Origin: Bacteroidales bacterium
GTDB lineage: Bacteria; Bacteroidota; Bacteroidia; Bacteroidales; Bacteroidaceae
Assembly: GCA_004555425.1 (NCBI GenBank)
Contig: SFID01000120.1
Span: 1 to 9,395, forward strand
Direction of reading: 5' to 3'
DNA length: 9,395 nucleotides
Shown piece after piece: positions 6,092-9,395 of the stretch. Below the pieces are notes generated by a model that was not told where the DNA came from, did no database searches, and saw only the letters and a program-made list of their open reading frames with translations. Position numbers and translations under genes: made by a program. Position 1 is the stretch's first letter. Each line of letters starts with the position of its first letter.

Positions 6092-6454
6092 ATGAGACAC
6101 TCCTATTCTTTCTGGAAACTGTTTTTCCTCTCTCCCCTCACGTTTGGCATCTATCCTTTGGTGAAGTTCACGCAAATGGGCGATGACATAGAAGCTCTTG
6201 ACCACAAGTCCGCCCTCCCCTATTGGGCTGTAGCGCTCTTCATCTCCCCCCTCACGCTGGGCATCTTCGGCCTCGTGTGGTGGCACAAAATCTGCAACAG
6301 AATCGGCAACCTCGGCCCCTCCAACGGCTTCAGCGCTGGTTCCTTCTGGGGTTGGAACATCTTAGGCTCCTTCATCCTTATCGGTCCCCTCGTATTCATG
6401 TGGAAACTCTGCAATGCGCTCAACTCCCTCAATGGCAAGACTCCCGCATTCTAA
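6092..6454 (+). CDS. Small DUF4234-like membrane protein with three internal repeats
   Basis: A 120-residue protein with three hydrophobic segments (about 7-26, 44-64 and 84-104), each followed by a polar stretch of similar pattern: FWKLFFLSPLTFGIYPLVKF, YWAVALFISPLTLGIFGLVW and FWGWNILGSFILIGPLVFMW. The SPLTLGIF pattern resembles DUF4234-type membrane proteins, whose function is unknown. ATG 6092 sits after an A-rich leader; an upstream TTG at 6047 would fall at the predicted transcription start and is rejected. It has its own promoter and a strong terminator, so it is a single-gene unit between the rnpA block and gyrB. Confidence 0.75.
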   Translation: MRHSYSFWKLFFLSPLTFGIYPLVKFTQMGDDIEALDHKSALPYWAVALFISPLTLGIFGLVWWHKICNRIGNLGPSNGFSAGSFWGWNILGSFILIGPLVFMWKLCNALNSLNGKTPAF

Positions 6455-6468
6455 TTGCAGAAATCTAT

Positions 6469-6510
6469 TCTCAATAAGACAATAAAAGATCTCAATAAGA
6501 CAACACACAG
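6469..6510. repeat. Imperfect 21-bp direct repeat after the DUF4234-like gene
   Basis: TCTCAATAAGACAA occurs at 6469-6482 and 6490-6503, a period of 21 bp; the remaining seven bases of each unit differ. It is the third 21-bp-period repeat in this window. Confidence 0.8.
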
Positions 6511-6553
6511 GATAGCGGCCAAAAGACAAAATGGGCCATATCCCACGCTCACA

Positions 6554-6595
6554 AGCAGCCTCGCGTAAAGCAATTAACGCGAGGCTGCTCTTTTT
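6554..6595 (+). terminator. Strong intrinsic terminator before gyrB
   Basis: AGCAGCCTCGCGT (6554-6566) pairs perfectly with 6577-6589 around a 10-nt loop, followed by CTTTTT. It ends the DUF4234-like transcript, about 165 bp before the gyrB start. The rest of the gap holds only the gyrB -7 box. Confidence 0.9.
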
Positions 6596-6629
6596 ATACC
6601 TCCGCACCACCGCCCACGGCGTCAAATAG

Positions 6630-8720
<2,091 letters not shown>

Positions 8721-8810
8721 TCGGCGCACCAACCTAAGCAGAAGAAACAAACGAAAGGCGGAAATTGGCAACTATCCAACTCAGCCAACCACCGCAAACA
8801 AACACCCAAA

Positions 8811-8847
8811 ACGGGGCTGCACCACGAGGAGGTGCAGCCCCGTTTTT
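8811..8847 (+). terminator. gyrB terminator
   Basis: ACGGGGCTGCACC (8811-8823) pairs perfectly with 8831-8843 around a 7-nt loop, ending in TTTTT. It is 90 bp after the gyrB stop. Confidence 0.93.
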
Positions 8848-9003
8848 CATAAACCCGCCTTCCCTCTCCTGAGATAATATGGGAGCAACAACGACAATCT
8901 CTCGCCATTTACACGCGGCGGTTTCCCTTTGCGAGCACAGAAATTCCCACTCGCCGAGCGCGCCTCGTAATATAACACATCCGAAACCCCGGGGTGTGCA
9001 AAA
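8848..9003. other. Gene-free spacer
   Basis: No credible coding frame or promoter is seen. The only local structure is the palindrome ACCCCGGGGT near 8986-8995. Together with 9004-9395 this makes more than 500 bp without a protein gene. Confidence 0.6.
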
Positions 9004-9009
9004 CTCGTC

Positions 9010-9045
9010 TTTTAACATTTCGCAGAGTGTTGCGATATGTTAAAA
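9010..9045. promoter_or_regulatory. 36-bp operator-like dyad upstream of right element promoter
   Basis: Arms TTTTAACAT (9010-9018) and ATGTTAAAA (9037-9045) are perfect. An inner pair TCGCA (9020-9024) and TGCGA (9031-9035) nests symmetrically inside. It ends 3 bp before the -33 box. This symmetry suggests a site for a dimeric DNA-binding protein, or an additional cruciform or hairpin. Confidence 0.6.
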
Positions 9046-9048
9046 CGA

Positions 9049-9080
9049 TTTGCATTTCGCGGAAAAATGTATTATCTTTG
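9049..9080 (+). promoter_or_regulatory. Bacteroidetes promoter in right element
   Basis: TTTG (9049-9052), 20 bp, TATCTTTG (9073-9080): a consensus match, identical in both boxes and spacing to the left copy. Confidence 0.82.
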
Positions 9081-9089
9081 TACTAGCGA

Positions 9090-9131
9090 AGAGGAAAGAG
9101 CCCGAAACACGGGGTTCTTTCCTCTTTTTTT
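9090..9131 (+). terminator. Hairpin with T-run in right element
   Basis: AGAGGAAAGAGCCC (9090-9103) pairs with 9112-9125 with one G-U pair around an 8-nt loop; seven T follow (9125-9131). It begins within a few bases of the predicted transcription start. Confidence 0.8.
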
Positions 9132-9169
9132 GGCCATTATAAAGTCAGCCGAAAATATAAAAGATATTA

Positions 9170-9191
9170 AATTTTTTCGCGCGAAAAAATT
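9170..9191. repeat. Perfect 22-bp palindrome
   Basis: AATTTTTTCGC (9170-9180) followed directly by its reverse complement (9181-9191). It lies just after the stretch that matches window bases 1-20, so the left copy may carry a counterpart outside the window. Confidence 0.85.
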
Positions 9192-9271
9192 CGGATTTAA
9201 CATTTCGGGCTACTACTCAGGTCGTTCTAGATTGCGTGGCAACGTGTGAACCTTCGGTTTGCGGTATTTAT

Positions 9272-9395
9272 TTTAACACGAATCTTACGAATCTTACTAA
9301 TCGCGCGGGGTTAACCTCCAACTAGGAAACAATTCGATTCGTGTTTCTTTAACACGAATCTTTCGAATCTTACTAATTGAGCGGGGTAACGACCC
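9272..9395. repeat. Direct repeat pair, period 76 bp
   Basis: TTTAACACGAATCTT begins a unit at 9272 and again at 9348. Each continues with a CGAATCTTACTAAT segment, then GCGGGG and an AAC-containing end. Within each unit CGAATCTT is itself repeated. The second unit runs into the window end, so the array may continue. No coding frame is seen. Confidence 0.8.
9336..9360. repeat. 10-bp inverted repeat at the start of the second unit
   Basis: GATTCGTGTT (9336-9345), loop TCTTT, AACACGAATC (9351-9360), a perfect stem. The right arm is part of the 76-bp-spaced direct repeat; the left arm is not duplicated before the first unit. Confidence 0.7.

Larger units (their letters stand above)
9004..9144 (+). 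repeat. Dispersed promoter-hairpin element, right copy
   Basis: Inverted copy of 141-278, about 85% identical by eye, with all modules present: dyad, full promoter, the word GTACTAGCGAAGAGG, hairpin and T-run. It points right, out of the window, so both copies face away from the gene block. The predicted transcript is about 45 nt, starting near 9087. The hairpin is a continuous 14-bp stem here. Relative to the left copy, pair A9096-T9119 is replaced by G188-C165, a full compensatory change, and two other pairs switch between G-C and G-U. An ORF at 9037-9249 overlaps the dyad, promoter and terminator and is not considered a gene. Confidence 0.78.

Noticed and set aside
9037..9249. 70-codon ORF in the right dispersed element
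   Set aside because: Its ATG lies in the dyad and it runs through the promoter and terminator. The left copy keeps a similar frame, but changes between copies are mostly nonsynonymous while hairpin pairing is kept.

Overview
The window reads as a chromosomal segment of a Bacteroidales bacterium, probably Prevotellaceae-like. Three things point there: the promoters have the Bacteroidetes form (TTTG or CTTG, about 20 bp, then TAnnTTTG), the starts lack Shine-Dalgarno sites and sit behind A-rich or C-rich leaders, and a DUF4271 gene lies next to hemD, rnpA, yidD and a tatD-like gene. All recognisable protein genes lie on the + strand. The content is mainly housekeeping, and I see no phage, transposase, CRISPR or toxin system.

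Layout. Positions 1-435 are non-coding and full of repeats: 21-bp tandem repeats, a 16-bp palindrome, and a roughly 140-bp dispersed element on the - strand that carries its own operator-like dyad, promoter and terminator hairpin. At 403-699 lies the metK leader: promoter, a SAM-II-type riboswitch, an intrinsic terminator and two tiny chained ORFs. metK (700-1943) is broken; about 49 nt coding for a conserved block are missing, which also shifts the frame. After a 192-bp GC-rich, low-complexity gap come a LOG-family phosphoribohydrolase, the DUF4271 membrane protein, hemD, rnpA (preceded by 21-bp repeats and a long G-U-rich RNA hairpin), yidD and a short tatD-like gene. A separate promoter then drives a small DUF4234-like membrane protein that ends in a strong terminator. 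gyrB follows with its own -7 box and terminator. The last 550 bp are non-coding: a second copy of the dispersed element, now on the + strand, then a 22-bp palindrome and a pair of 76-bp-spaced direct repeats.

How the parts fit. The riboswitch and terminator would shut off metK when S-adenosylmethionine is plentiful. HemD serves tetrapyrrole synthesis. RnpA (tRNA 5' maturation) and YidD (membrane protein insertion) are the usual neighbours of a Bacteroidetes rnpA locus. GyrB is the gyrase ATPase subunit.

Most worth a second look: (1) the metK lesion beneath an intact riboswitch; (2) the two inverted, outward-facing copies of the promoter-hairpin element that bracket the gene block, whose hairpin shows a compensatory base change, so a short structured RNA is plausible; (3) the tatD-like gene that stops just after its last metal-binding Asp. 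I do not see an obvious new multi-gene system; the dispersed element is the best candidate for something undescribed.
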